Position numbers and translations under genes: made by a program. A stretch of DNA of 5,560 nucleotides from Flavobacterium psychrophilum (GTDB taxonomy: Bacteria; Bacteroidota; Bacteroidia; Flavobacteriales; Flavobacteriaceae), in the NCBI GenBank assembly GCA_943325515.2, contig CALPPS020000105.1, forward strand, positions 1 to 5,560. Direction: 5' to 3'. The notes below the pieces were generated by a model. That model saw nothing but the letters and a program-made list of their open reading frames with translations, did no database searches and was not told the DNA's origin. This document shows, one piece after another, positions 5,503 to 5,560 of this stretch. Numbering within the stretch: position 1 is the first letter of the stretch; the number at the start of each line of letters is the position of its first letter.

Positions 5503-5560
5503 GTCTTTTTTTGATGTGTATTATTTTTATGTTTTCTACGAAATCGTTGTAATATTTTTA

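Noticed and set aside
5442..5558. Minus-strand open frame running in from the right edge, as the end of another gene
   Set aside because: About 39 codons are open to a stop at 5442-5444, but the translation (rich in Lys, Asn, Phe) has no recognisable motif, and the stretch contains the probable DUF4197 promoter. A gene end cannot be excluded but is not supported.
1..5560. A novel defence, mobile or biosynthetic system
   Set aside because: All seven genes are single housekeeping or isolated family members with separate terminators. No transposase, recombinase, toxin-antitoxin pair, repeat-spacer array or co-directional cluster of unknown genes is visible.

Overview
The window is AT-rich and carries an ordinary chromosomal segment of a Bacteroidota bacterium, most likely a Flavobacteriaceae member close to Flavobacterium. 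Three things support this. The genes have no Shine-Dalgarno sequence before their starts. Promoter-like sites fit the Bacteroidota -7 pattern TAnnTTTG rather than a sigma70 TATAAT box. The protein set is typical of the group: an M20 Xaa-His dipeptidase, the long 'type 2' PyrF, a small lipoprotein with a relaxed lipobox, and a DUF4197 secreted protein. I see no mobile element, CRISPR array, tRNA, rRNA or phage gene.

Layout, left to right. (1) The last 55 codons of a PepD-like aminoacyl-histidine dipeptidase enter from the left edge on the + strand. (2) A short bidirectional terminator separates it from a convergent minus-strand gene for a DUF6265-like lipoprotein. (3) A roughly 100-bp divergent intergenic region carries promoter-like sites for both directions and a 10-bp direct repeat. 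(4) prfA (peptide chain release factor 1) follows and ends at a strong intrinsic terminator. (5) A short spacer with a TTTGCG-rich tandem motif precedes pyrF (OMP decarboxylase). pyrF is tightly linked (6 nt gap, TTG start) to a gene for a BtuF/FepB-like helical-backbone binding protein with no signal peptide. (6) After a 66-bp gap comes a GTG-started alpha/beta hydrolase. (7) A 176-bp convergent region holds a bidirectional terminator and a minus-strand promoter-like motif; together they could define a very short transcript. (8) A minus-strand DUF4197 exported protein with a likely promoter upstream closes the window. The last 137 bases hold that promoter and no gene I can support. No gene-free stretch exceeds 300 bases.

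Functionally this is mostly housekeeping: dipeptide breakdown, translation termination and UMP synthesis, interspersed with three genes of uncertain role (lipoprotein, hydrolase, DUF4197 protein) and one binding-protein homologue that seems to have lost, or never had, export. I did not find a convincing novel multi-gene system. The best leads are the cytoplasmic-looking binding protein coupled to pyrF and the possible small RNA between the hydrolase and the DUF4197 gene.
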